Shown here: positions 22,201 to 33,560 of the stretch, in pieces | Layout of the letters: each line of letters opens with the position of its first letter | How positions within the stretch are numbered: position 1 is the first letter of the stretch | NCBI GenBank assembly: GCA_037176725.1 | Contig: JAZBRS010000057.1 | Coordinates: forward strand, 84,093,501 to 84,157,500 | DNA from: Posidonia oceanica | Lineage: Eukaryota; Streptophyta; Magnoliopsida; Alismatales; Posidoniaceae | DNA length: 64,000 bases | Reading direction: 5' to 3' | Notes under the pieces: model-generated | Database searches by the model: none | The model's input: the letters and a program-made list of their open reading frames with translations, nothing else | Told to the model about the DNA's origin: nothing | Position numbers and translations under genes: made by a program

Positions 22201-25200
22201 GGGGGGGACTAAGATCACATTCCGCTGGCTGGAACATCGTGAAGGCCGGAGAACTGCGCCGGAGAAGATGACCGGACCGGCGAGCAGAAATGGAGCAGGA
22301 GGGCCGGAAAAGCTATTCTAAAGGGCAGAGAAGCAGCACGGGAAGAAAAGAAGACTAGGGGGAGAAAAACTTACCTCTTTATGCGTCTGAGTCGTCCTCC
22401 CAACGTCGGTGGCTTCAGCAGTCGTCGGCGGAGGTCGTCCGGTCGCTGCGGGTGCTGCCGGCTGCTCGCGAGGGCTGGAGCGGCTTCAGGACGTGCTTCC
22501 GGTGCTTCCCAGTCGAACGGATGGAAGCTTCAGATCTCAGAGAGAGATCTGGAACTTTTGGGTTCAGAGGATGAAGCCGGAGGTCGGAGAGGATGTTTGC
22601 TGCTCGTCTGGCTGGATGGAGCCCTCCGGGAGGTTGCTGGAGGTCCGGGGAGCGATGCTGGATGATTGGATTATGGTTCTGGAGAGTGTGGAGTGAGTTT
22701 GATGGCTGGGTCGTCTTCTGGTCCGAAGGTGACACAAGTGTTTGGAGTGAGGTTTAGGGTCTGTGGTGGGCGAGAAGGGCTGATGTTTGGGGCTTTGGAA
22801 AGGTGGAAGTCAGGTGAATAGCTGGGTGTAGTTTGGGAGGATTCTGTGGATTGTGGAGGGGGGAATTATGGAATGGGTTCTAGTTGGTTGCAGTTGGCTT
22901 CAGAGGATGATTTGGGGCAGTTTTGGGTGATGGAATGGCTGTAGAAAGGTGAAGGGGAATGGCTGTGTTTTGGGTGAACTTGGGGGAGTAATTGGGAGGA
23001 GGATGAAGGCCGGGAAGGGGTTTGGTTTTCTGGAAAAGAAGGAAGAAGGTTTTCTGAAGATTTCAGAAGGAATGGGAGAAGGATTAGGTGTGGAGATTGG
23101 TCTGAGATGAGGCTTCTCTCCGGGATGTCAAAGGCTCCCTCAGACACACTCTTCTGCTCTCTCTTCTGGAAATTGGAGGAGGCAGAGAAGAAGAGAGGAA
23201 GGTTGTTTCAGGTGGAAGAAATGGAGTGAAAATGCTCTCACTAACTGCTGGTGATGGTTTGCTCGTTGCTCGCTCTCACAGGTTGCCAACTGAAGGTCGA
23301 CTCTCCTCTGGATTGAAGGAAGGACGGAGGATTATATCTGGGGAGCGGAGGCTGCTGGCGCGCTGGGAGTTTTCAAATTCGGCCGGCGGCCACTGCAGCG
23401 GAGGGGACGGGGCGACCGGTCCCGGATTTGGTGCTGAGATGAGGAGACGGCGGGCTGCTGTAGACCGAAGTGACGGAGCTTCAAAATTCAAATGGAAGGA
23501 GGGAAGGGCAGCCGGCCGTCGCGGGAAGAATCTGCAGAAGAAGTTTGCAGAAGGAGAAGGAGGGAGACGAAGTGTGCGGGCCGGACTGCTGCGGGCCGAG
23601 AAAAGCAGAGAAAATAAAAGAAAAAGAAACGGGCTGGGTTGAGCCCAGTAAGGAAAAGTAAGAAAGAAAGAAGGGAAATAAGAAAGAAAGAGGGGGTAGA
23701 ATGGGGAAATAAAATAGGTAAAAATAAACTAAAAATAAGTAAAAATATTAGAAGAGTTGTGCTGTAGATTAGGATTTTAATTAAGATTTTTAATGGTTAT
23801 TTTGAGTTGATTAATGTGTTTTGGGCTTGATTAGGGTTTTAGGGTTTTGATTTTGTTTTTAATTGGTTTTCACTTGATTAAGTATTTGTTAAACCCTTTT
23901 TAAAATTATTTTAAAATTATGTTTCCTTTGTGGGACATTTAGAATATTGATTAGGATTTTTTTAGGATTTATTTTGTATTAATTTAGGGTTGGTTTTATG
24001 TTTTTAAGTTGTAGTCTTCTTAGGGTTTTTCTTTCTTAAATCTTTTAAGTTATGTTTTAATTTTTATTTATTGGTTATTTCTTGAAGTTTTTAGTTGGAT
24101 TTTTCTGGTTTGATAGGGTGTTTTTTAAGTCTTTTCAGATGTGTTTTTCTTTCCTTTTTAATTAAGTTTTTAACTTGTTTTTCTTATGTTTATTAGGTTA
24201 GGTCTTTTGCCTTCTTTAATTACTTGTTTTAGTGTTTGATTTTCAATTCTTCTTTTTGGGTTTGTTTTTTAATTCTTCTGATGGGTTTTTACTTTTGCTG
24301 GGTTTAGATCTTATTTTAGTTTTTTCCTTGATTTTTCAGTGTTTTCTTTTGATTTGTTTTGCATTTTTTAGTTTGCATGTTTGATTTTTCTTTTAACTTG
24401 ATTTAGTTAGGTTTAAGCTGTTAATAGCTTGTTTAATATTTTTTAATTGTTTTTCTTAAGGTTCTGATTTGTTGTCTTATGTTTTGAGGTTTTGCAGATT
24501 TTTATGGATTTTTGTGGATTTTTGCAAGAGAGGGAAAAGTAAAGGAGAAAGAGGAAAGAAATGGAAAAAGGGGGGGATAAAAGGAAAAAAGATAGGTTGG
24601 AGGAAAACGATTTTTTAAAAATTCAGAAAAAGTGTTAAAAATAAAGTAAAAATAGGGATAAGATAGAGGAAGGATAGAAGCACAGAGGGGGCCCACAGCT
24701 AGACCAGAAAAAGGATAAGAAAGGGATGAAAAGAGAGATGATAATCAGGAGAGAGAGAGGAGAGAGAAAATGATAATCCCGGAGAGAGAAAGGGATAATT
24801 TGGGTGAAAGAGGGTCCTAATGGTCTTGGAATGGGGTGAAAGTTGGTGAGTGGGTAGTCTAGGGTTTGAAGTCTTGGGTCTGAAGTTTTGGTCTGATTCT
24901 AAGGAGGTTTTGGAGGGGTTTCAAGGTGTAGAAGAAGGGTAGTTTCTCCTAAGTTTTCTAGGGTTTTCAAGGATGGGTTGGGTTTGGAAATTCCTAGGTT
25001 TTTTGGGTAGGTTTGTTGAGTGGATAGTGGTAGGTTTTCCTATGGATTTTGGTTAGGTTTTGAGGTTGGGAAGGGGGGTAAAGATTTAGGTCAAAATGGG
25101 CTGATTTTGAAGGGCAGAGAGGAGGATTAGGGTTAGGGTTTGGTTGGGGTTTGATCCAGCAATCACCAAGAGGACTCCAAGGGTCCAAGCCTGCCAAGAT

Positions 25201-25212
25201 GGGGTGTCAACA
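19237..25212 (-). mobile_element. Element A, 5' LTR (complete, 5976 bp)
   Basis: The left boundary (LTR 3' end, ...GATCGCTACA in sense) abuts the PBS; the right boundary is the LTR tip TGTTGACACC in sense. In sense order: C/T-rich head; AT-rich block; GC-rich block with a TATA-like word at 23329-23338; a strong donor-like AAAGAG|GTAAGT at 22380-22369; an AT-rich stretch with repeated TGCATTT words (about 20950-21900); a second donor-like CCAG|GTATGTCC near 20648; about 33-base GGCACGCAAAACG-type repeats (19905-20190); and the block GGGGGTGCCTAACACC near 19565-19585 shared by every LTR in the window. Frames on either strand in this region are low-complexity and are not called genes. Confidence 0.95.
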
Positions 25213-25217
25213 GATAC
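25213..25217. other. Probable target site of element A (GATAC)
   Basis: The five bases next to the outer end of A's 5' LTR. Tat insertions here make 5 bp duplications (see the solo LTR). The partner copy lies beyond the left window edge, so it is unconfirmed. Confidence 0.4.
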
Positions 25218-26295
25218 TCACAGTAGTGCACGGCCTTGGGATCGTTTTCTTGGTTTCGCATGCCCGGCATTCCACTGTCTATACACTGCATTCCACTGCA
25301 TCTTCATTACATGACATCATATAGCTTTCTTGTACCCACCGTAGAGTCAGTCCTAGTATCGCATTTCATCATCACACGGACATGGCATGCTTAGGATCCG
25401 AACCCCTAGTTCGTGTATTGCTTAAGGTACCATTCTCGGCACCCGCAAGACTTTCGCAGCTTGCCCGCTTCGGATGGCACCTGCAGTAGTGTGCGGCCTT
25501 GGTATCGTTTTCTCGGTTTCGCGTGCCCGGCGTTCCACTGTTTATACCCTGCATTTCACTGCATAGCATCACGTACTTAGGATTCGAATCCCTGGTTTGC
25601 GTATTGCCTAAGGTAGCATCCTCAACACCCGCAAGACTTTCGCAGCTTGCCGGTTTTGGATGATACCCGCAATAGTGTGTGGCCTAGGACCGTTTTCTCG
25701 ATTTCACGTGCCCCATTGCATAACATTGCATTCTTATTGCACTGCTACTCCTCTGTAGTCATCATACCAACTTCCACACTCCATTTCTCGGGTGTTATAG
25801 GCCCGTCATTGCATGCACATCCACTGTACCCTTACTTTCAGCATCTTTACATTCAGCCTTTTACTTTCAGCACTTGCATTGCCTATGCCTACAGCAGAAG
25901 CTTGGCAAACGACACCCCTGCACTAGAGCTGTACACCGCTCAGCGCACCCAATCGTCCGGCTCTCCCGAAGTATTGCCCGACGATGCTGCATTGCATTCT
26001 CTGCCTTTTCCGCGTGCATGCATCACTCGCTTTCCCCTCAGAGGAGTACAGCGCAATGAGCATTAGCGTAGGCATCACATTTGCATTAGCACCCTACACT
26101 AGCCTTTGCATTAGCACTGCATCCTAGTGTTCGCATTCATCTACATTAGGCGACGAGTCATGAAGTTCGGTGCATCCACCGAATAAGTGACTCACGTCTA
26201 CAGCAACATCTGGCTCTCACCCATGTCAGATGGGGTGTCTTGTCAACCCTGAATAGCGGCCTCGGTCCCCTTGACCTCGCTTAGGGAGGGGCATC
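25213..26295 (+). mobile_element. Element C, 3' internal fragment (interrupted by A)
   Basis: This ends in a polypurine tract directly before C's 3' LTR and shares the last 130 bases with A and B. No gene is visible. It holds degenerate units of about 180-260 bp, recognisable by GTAGTG(T/C)(G/A)CGGCCTTGG at about 25221, 25484 and 25667 and by CCCGCAAGACTTTCGCAGC at 25446 and 25626. The GATAG hairpin array present at this distance from the LTR in A and B is absent. C therefore belongs to a different subfamily with its own 3' repeats. The rest of C lies left of the window. Confidence 0.75.
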
Positions 26296-26309
26296 TGTTG
26301 ACACCCCAT
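26230..26309 (+). promoter_or_regulatory. Polypurine tract and inverted repeat, element C
   Basis: TTAGGGAGGGGCATC precedes the LTR tip at 26296. ATGGGGTGTC at 26230-26239 pairs with GACACCCCAT at 26300-26309, as in A and B. The inner CCCTGA...TTAGGG stem is weaker here. Confidence 0.75.
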
Positions 26310-29300
26310 TTTGACAGGTTAAATTGGGGGGTCTCTCCCTTTGGTGGCTTCAAACCCTAAATCCTTTTCAAACCTAAAACCCTCCATTTCAAACCTAAAT
26401 CCTAAACCCTAAACCTACACCCCATTCCAAAACCAATATCATTCCTTAAACCCTAGGAAAACCCATCCCTTCTTCAACCTAGAAAACTACACAAAAACCC
26501 TAGGAAAACCCATCCTTTCTTCAACCTAGAAAACTACACTTAAAACCCTAAGAAAAACCTATCAAAAACCCTAGGAAAAGCCTCTCAAAACCCTAGATCA
26601 CATCCCCCTAAACCCTAGAAACACTAGGTCACAAAATCCTTCCAAATCCAAGTCATTATCCTCTTCTTTCCCCTAATTATCCTCTCCCTTTCTCCTCATT
26701 ATCCTTTTCCTCTCTCCTCATTATCCTTTTTTCTCTCCTCTTTATCCTCGCTCTCTCTTTCTCCTTCTTTTCTTGCTCTCCATTGGGCCCAGCCCACTCT
26801 GGCTACTCTTCACCTCTTCCCCGTCCTTTCTTCTATTTTATTTCTATTTTTATTTTATTTTGTTCCATCTTATTTGATTTTTAATTTCCTCTTTCCCTTT
26901 TCTTTCCTCCTTTCTTCTTTCTTTCTTTCTTTCTTTCTTTCCTATCTTCCCATTTCTTTTTCTCCAAAACCCTAAACCCTAACCAAACTCTAAACCTAAA
27001 TCCTAAAAAACCTACACCGCAAAAAGAACCCTTAAGAAAAACATAAAATAAAACAATCACAACAGCATAAAATCAATCAAAAACAATTTAAAAACTTAAA
27101 TCTAAATAAAACAAATCACAACAACTTAAAATCAATCAAAAATAATTTAAAAACTTAAATCTAATTAAAAACAAATAAAAAAAAACTTAGAATCAACCAA
27201 AAACAATTTAAAAACTTAAATCTAATTAAAAGCAAATCAAAACAACCTAAAATCAATGAAAAACAACTTAAAAACTTAAATCCAATTAAAACAAATCAAA
27301 ACGACTTAAAATCTACTAAAAAAACAATTTAAAACTCTTTAAAAACAATTAAGAAAGAAAAACATAAGAAAAACAATTCAAGACTCTTTAAAAACAATTA
27401 AGAAAGAAAAACATGAGGAAAGAAAACAAACACTTCAAAACCTTTTTTTTTAAAAAAAAAGAAGAAGAAAAACAATCTTCTAAAAATTAAAAAACTTCAA
27501 AACCCTAATTCAAAACTTAAAAAAGGAAAAACAAGCAATTAAAAATCCAGAAAAAAATAATTAAGAAACTTAAACAACAATCACTCAAAAAATCTAAAAA
27601 AAATACAACTTAAAAACCCACAAAACTTAACTCCTTTTTCTCTTCCATTTTCTTCTTTCCATTTCTTTTTTTTTCTTTTTCCCCATTTCTTCCCTTTTTC
27701 TTTTCCCTTTCTTCCCTAATTCTCCTCAATCCCAAGCCCACCAAGCCTCTTCCTTTTTCTCCTTTCCTTATTTTTTTCTTTCTCCATCCATTTCCTTCTC
27801 CATTTCTTTTCTCCTTTTCCCCTACATCCACAGGCCCGGTCCATTCCTTTTTTTTCTTTTTTCTCTCCATTTTTCAGCCCAGCCCAACCACCTTCCTTCT
27901 CCTCCTCTTCTTCTTCTTCTTCTCTTCTTCCTCTCACAAACACTAATAACACAGCCAACCCCCTCCGTTTTCAAACCGCCCTGACACCCTCAAAGACTTT
28001 CTGGCCATCCTCCTGACATCCACTCCATCACCACGACCTCCATACCCTGCCACCCTGTGGCTAAGACCAAGACCAATTCATCTTCACCTTAACCCACAGA
28101 CACACTCACACACATCGACAGACACAGAGAGAGGGAGGGGGAGAACAAAACCAATTCACCCCAGAACGGCCACCTACAGACACCAAGAACTCCTCCAAAC
28201 CCTCACGAACCCTTGTGATCCCAGAAATCACCCAAACCTCCCCAGCAAACTCCCAGAAGCCTCCCCCCGAACCCAACTCTCACACCACTGTAAACTCCAT
28301 CCCAAAACTAGCACCACAGCCCCGATTAGCCACCCAAACTTCCCCAGCAAACTCCTGGAACAACCACCTCCCTGAGCCAACCAGTACTTCACCCTCACAC
28401 ACCCTATAGCCCCAGAAATCCACCACAAACACTTCCACTCCCTTTCCTGTCCGAAAGCTCCAAAACCTCACACCGCACTCCTAAGCAACCACCACCCCAA
28501 TTAAACCACACCACCACACTCCTGGGACCTCCACCAACCCAGAGGAGCCTACACCTTGGCCTGGAGAGCCACAGATCGTCGGGACGACCTCAGCATCACC
28601 GGCCAGCATCCAAAAATCCCAGATCCCACTCCAACTGTCGCAATCAGCTTCTAGGCGCACCTGGAGCACTGCCTGCGTGTGTGCAACTCACCGGCATCGT
28701 CCAGTTGCCCTCCCGGCCCTCCGAGCACCGCAGCAACCCACCGCCGAACTGCTGCGAGCCATCGGCGTTGCTAGGCCTCCTCAGCATTCACCATAGGTAA
28801 ATCAATGCACATTTATGTTCCTTGTATGCATGCCATCGTTTCTAGCATTTTAGGTAGATTTTTACTGCTTTGAGTCAAATTTTGGCTCGCGGCTCCGGTG
28901 TTCGTCCCCGGCGCCAGCCAACGCCGGCGATCGCCCTCCGCCTGCATCCGACCTCTCCGGCTTTCCGCAGCAAGTCCCCGGGCTCTGACTCGCCACCAGG
29001 ACGCTCGCCGCACCTGCCCGTGGGTCCTTGGCCTCGTCGCCGTGCCATGCACCCGCTGAAGCCACCGCTGCCGCCTCCTCCTTCGCCACAGTCGCTGGAA
29101 TCGCGCGGGGAAGAAGACTGTAGCAATATTTTTCTTTTTTTAAAAAAGTTATAAGATTTAGATGCATGCATTATTGTAAAGTTCCTAAGTTTTAAATATT
29201 TGCGTTCAAGTCCTATGCTTGTTTAGATTCGATTTAAATCTGAATTAAAACTATATGGCATTGCTTTTTATTTCTATCATTTCCTTTATTTATATTTTAG

Positions 29301-31482
29301 TCCCGCTGTAGTTCAAAAGCTTTTAATATCATTTCTTTTCAATCCAGTAGTTTATTATATTTGCACTTGAGTCCTGCAGTTGATTAATATCATTTAAATG
29401 CTTGTTTTTTATCTTATTACATTACATTTAACTTCTGCAACTTATTATATTTGCTCTTGGGTCCTCTGTTGATTTATCATGTCATTTAAATGCATTTATT
29501 ATCTTATTACATTGTGTTAAAGTCCTCTGTTTATTTTGAATTGCATTTAGGTCCTGTTTCAGTTGATGAATGTCATTTATTTCTATTTTTTACCTTACTA
29601 CATTGCAATGAGGCCCCTGAATTTATTTTATTTGTCTTGCAGTCCTCAGTTGGTTGATGTTTGATTTAATTTGCATTTATTATCTTATTACATTGCATAA
29701 AAGTACCGTAGGTTTCCATATTGCATCTTAGTCCTCAGACCATGCATTCATTCATTTAATTCACATGTTTACCTTACTACATTGCATTTTAGACCCTGTC
29801 TTTTATTTTATTTACTTTCAAATCCTGTGGTTGATTAGAAATCATTTAATGTACATTTAAATCATGCTGCATTGCTAAAAAACACAAAAACATGCTGTAA
29901 TTGCACTTTAGTCCACATTCTGTGAATCAGTAGTTTAAATTTGCATATTTCATTGCATATAAAACTCACAAAAATTCTATAATTGCACATCAATCCTCAG
30001 ATCATTCATCTTTCATTTAATTTCTGTTTCTTATCTTATTTCATTGCTAAAATATCCAAAAAAAACTTGTTTTATTTGCATTTTAGTCTTCAATGCATTT
30101 AAATACCATGTTAGTTGTAATTCAAACCACATTGCATTGTTAAAAAATCCAACAGTTTTCTGAAATTGCACATAAGTCTATGTTTTTCAACTTTTACAAG
30201 TTTGCATGCTTTCTTTGCATTGCATTTAGGCCCTATAAGTTTTCAAAAACTGCATTTAGGTCCTTTTCTTGCATTTTTGCATGCATTCATCCTAATTAGC
30301 ATTGCATTTAGCTCATGCATCACTGCATTAGCATTCTTGCACACATTTGCACTGTTCTGCACACCCGTAGGGACTATTTGCACTTAGATCCCTACCTTTT
30401 CTGGCCCTTGAGCCTCTTGACTTGAAACTTGAATAACTTTTGATCAGACAGTTGGATTTCCACGATCTGACTGTCCAGGTCTTCCTGGTTGAATGATCTT
30501 CCATTCTAACCAAAGTTATCTCAGATCAAGCCTCGGATTCTCAAGATAAGTCCATCTGAAGCACAACACATCATTCATTTGCATTGTATGCATCATTTTG
30601 CATGCCTGCATCTGGTTTTGCTCGTTTTCGCACCGTTTTGCATGCCTGCTATCGCTTTTGCATCGTTTTGCATGTCTGCATTTGTTTTTGCACCGTTTTG
30701 CGTGCCCACTTTCCTTTTCACTTGCTCTTGCACCGTTTTGCGTGCCTGCTTTCGTTTCTTGCACCATTTTGCGTGTTTGCCCATGTTTTCCTTTGCATGT
30801 CACTTGCATGTGTATGGTTTTACCGCTATTTTGTTTTATCGCCTGCATTTGCATTTAGGGCAGTGATGCTTACTACCTGGAGTTCTCATGGACCAAGGTT
30901 CACCCGATTCGGGATACAGACAGTGCTGTTGAGCACTTAGACTGCACGTTTAATTCCTTGCACACATTCTATCACTTAGGACACACATTTGAGCATCTAG
31001 TTAGGCATTCATGGCACTTAGGCATTCAAAGTATGCATTTCCCTGCGTATGCGAGCGTAAGCCTAGAAAGACCGCTTCTCAGGTGTGTCGGGGGTGCCTA
31101 ACACCTTCCCCGCACATAACAGGAGTCCTTGCCCCTTTCTCATGGCCCGCAATGACCATATTGCCCTTATCCTAGGCATGAGTCACATCATTGCATTTCA
31201 TTGCATCCCATTTCATTTGCATTGCTTCGCATTGCATCTTTTGCTTGGTTTTGCATGTTTAGTCATGCATTTCCCTAGTTTTCCTTGCTCCCGACTTAAT
31301 AGACATGGTGGCGACTCTGATTTGTCTTATCTTCCCCTTTTCTTTCCTTTTTTCCCTTTTTTAAGTGTTTTCGAGTCAAGTCTTCCTTCTCGGATACACT
31401 TGCTAATAGTGAACCAGATTCTGATCGATGCACGCGAGCTTTGGCAGCGTGCATGGACGATCCGAACACCGGGATTACTACA
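26296..31482 (+). mobile_element. Element C, 3' LTR (5187 bp)
   Basis: The sequence begins TGTTGACACC and ends GGATTACTACA. The head differs from LTRs A and B (many AAACCCTAA words and AT-rich Lys-codon-like repeats), but the second half is shared: a donor-like ATAG|GTAAATC at 28793-28803, a TGCATTTAGGTCC-rich stretch (29170-30360), the second donor site mutated to AAG|ATAAG at 30543-30550, CACCGTTTTGCGTGCC-type repeats (30596-30800), and GGGGGTGCCTAACACC at 31090-31105. The following five bases are CATTG; the other copy of any duplication is outside the window. Confidence 0.9.
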
Positions 31483-33560
31483 CATTGCCATGCTCAAGCA
31501 GTTGAGCCCAAGCATCTTCAGGAATTTCCACCTATCATCAGCATATTTCTGAGGAGTGGGGTAGCACCATGCATACCACTTCACGTACTTTGACTCCTGG
31601 GACTCCCGAGCAGTTGCAGAAAGCCGAAGCGCACTCAGTGACACTCGCCTGCCGATGTGAACCTAGTGTGCTATGTACTCTAGGACCATCCTCTCATCTC
31701 GATCACCATCTTCCTTGCGAACGTGGATCAGAGGGGTCAGAACTGCATCGGCCTAGACGACTAGCTCCTGATTTAGCAGACGTGGACAACGATGGATGGG
31801 ATACAGCACTAACGATGTGGCACTCACTAGGACAAGCTCAAGGTCACTATGAACTGTGCTCATCACCTGCACCTTATGAGCTCCTACCAGCTTCGGAACA
31901 AAGTCAAAATCCTGCAGTGACAAGCGTCCAAGGCGGAGAAAGCAGTCATGGAAGCTCAGGCCAGCAAAATCTATATCACAGCAACAATGGGACATGAACC
32001 ACCTATGCAGCAGTAGTAGAGAACCAAAGAATTTCCTTGAACAAGAGGCACTAGTGAGCCCCTCCATGGTGTAAGCCAATACCGCAGGAGCCAAGCACAA
32101 GTCTGGACGAACAGCCACCAACATTAGGAGATCCACATGGTGAAGATCCATTGTGAAATTCGCGTCTGCAAACAAGGCAAGGCCACCGACTGCTACAAAC
32201 AAGCACTTCCTTAGCTCAGTCTCAGCAAGTTGCCTGGTGCTAAGAACCTCCCATAGGCCTCGAAGAAAGAGTCTCCCCGAGTGCATCAAAGCCTTGCTAG
32301 CCTCCTAATCCATTACTAAATACCCGCCTATCTTCTTGGAGCCCACTGTCTCAACAGAAATGGCGAAACGATCATCTGCTGCTTCAGTAGATTCCACTGC
32401 CAACCCAAGTAAAGAAGACACCTCCTCACATGTGATCAAAGTCTCCCCACAAGGAAGGTTGAAAGTATTGGAGGAGCCATTCCAGAAAGCCATCAAGGCA
32501 TGCAACAATGGCCAAGGCATAGGCGTGAGAATCAAATCGAGTAGCTTATCGAAACCACTGCACCCGAAGAGATGCTTGTTATCCTCTACTCGATTGATCA
32601 AACCAGCCACCCATGGCAGAGTATACCGGAAAGAATTGTGGAAGTCCGGGCATCCCGTGAGGTTCACTACGGCCTAGACAAGCAACATTCAGAGGCAAAA
32701 CCACAAAGAAAGCATGCAAAGACAGAGAGGAGAACATACCTGGTCATCCCAGATAGCTTTCATCAAGTGGTTGGGGATATCAACCACCCACTTCACTTGG
32801 AAGGTCGAAGAAGAGAAGGAAGGAAGCTTCATGATCAAGCTAAGGGATTTACTTATGCAGAATGCTTCCTGAAAAGCAAGGACGACCGTCTTTTATCTCC
32901 CCTTATCAAAAGAATCAGGATTTAAAACGATTTCTGAACTAAATAAGCCAAGAGGTCGCGCGTCGCCCTAACAACCGGTGACTAGCTTAGCCGCCCATTC
33001 AAGAGACGACTAACCCAACAGAACAAACCATCTACTACTATGAAGCCGAGGAGTGAACTCTTGCCTTGAGTTCACACACCGTCCGCCGCAACCACTGTGA
33101 ACACCTGATGACATATTGGATTGGCAAATGAAGGGTTCACTCCCTCACCCGGTTCTCTTCGCACGGAACCTCTTTACTTGCCAAATCGAGTTGTGGGACG
33201 ATGGTCATTTCCAGAGAGTGCTGGTCACACTTGAGGACGGAAAACACTTGACCACAACGAATTGCATTCATTCATTTTGCATATGTCCATATGGTTTGGG
33301 ACCAACCGTACCCCGTCGGCCTAACCTAGCATATGGACCATTCATTGCATTGCATTGCATGTTGACCTTGCATTATCATCATATGTTTGAATCATGCATC
33401 CATGCATTTTTTCATATCATTGGAAGTGGAGCACGGATGGAGCATTGTTCTTCAAGAGTGTTAGAAACCCTTTAGGCATGTGATTCTCCTAGAGTCAACC
33501 TAGTTCATACCTATTCTCTTATCAATTCCAATCTGAGTGAAGTCTCAAACAAGATGTCAC
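31483..33560. other. Relic D: older sequence between elements C and B
   Basis: It lies between the 3' end of C's LTR and the 5' tip of B's LTR. It contains a broken accessory-gene homologue on the minus strand (31753-32667), so it is probably a remnant of an older minus-strand Tat element. The remaining 31483-31752 and 32668-33560 show no gene. Several perfect inverted repeats are present: 33053-33060 with 33068-33075, 33070-33076 with 33096-33102, and 33285-33293 with 33330-33338. Confidence 0.55.
31753..32667 (-). pseudogene. Divergent plant-mobile-domain-like gene, broken by one stop
   Basis: Two stretches in the same frame (32667-32305 and 32304-31753) are separated only by TAG at 32307-32305. 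The first has FWNGSSNTFNLPCGE followed by TCEEVSSLLGL, the pattern typical of plant mobile domains and equivalent to ARFWKPTHHVFRF...LEEVRRICGF in element A. The second has FLRGLWEVLSTRQLAE and later DLCLAPAVLAYTMEGL, equivalent to LRGFVIRFLGKL and DLAPVVLAETYRGL in A. Identity to A is low, so D is an older branch of the same accessory gene. The start is not certain; the visible ATG at 32667 may be internal. It could be a host-derived copy rather than a retrotransposon gene, but the setting favours the latter. Confidence 0.6.

Noticed and set aside
26380..27010. Telomere-like AAACCCTAA words
   Set aside because: They are interspersed, not a continuous tandem tract, and occur in the AT-rich heads of LTRs here.
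33060..33110. String resembling the end of a small-subunit rRNA (CACACCG near CCGCCGC)
   Set aside because: The match is a few bases only and no other rRNA sequence surrounds it.
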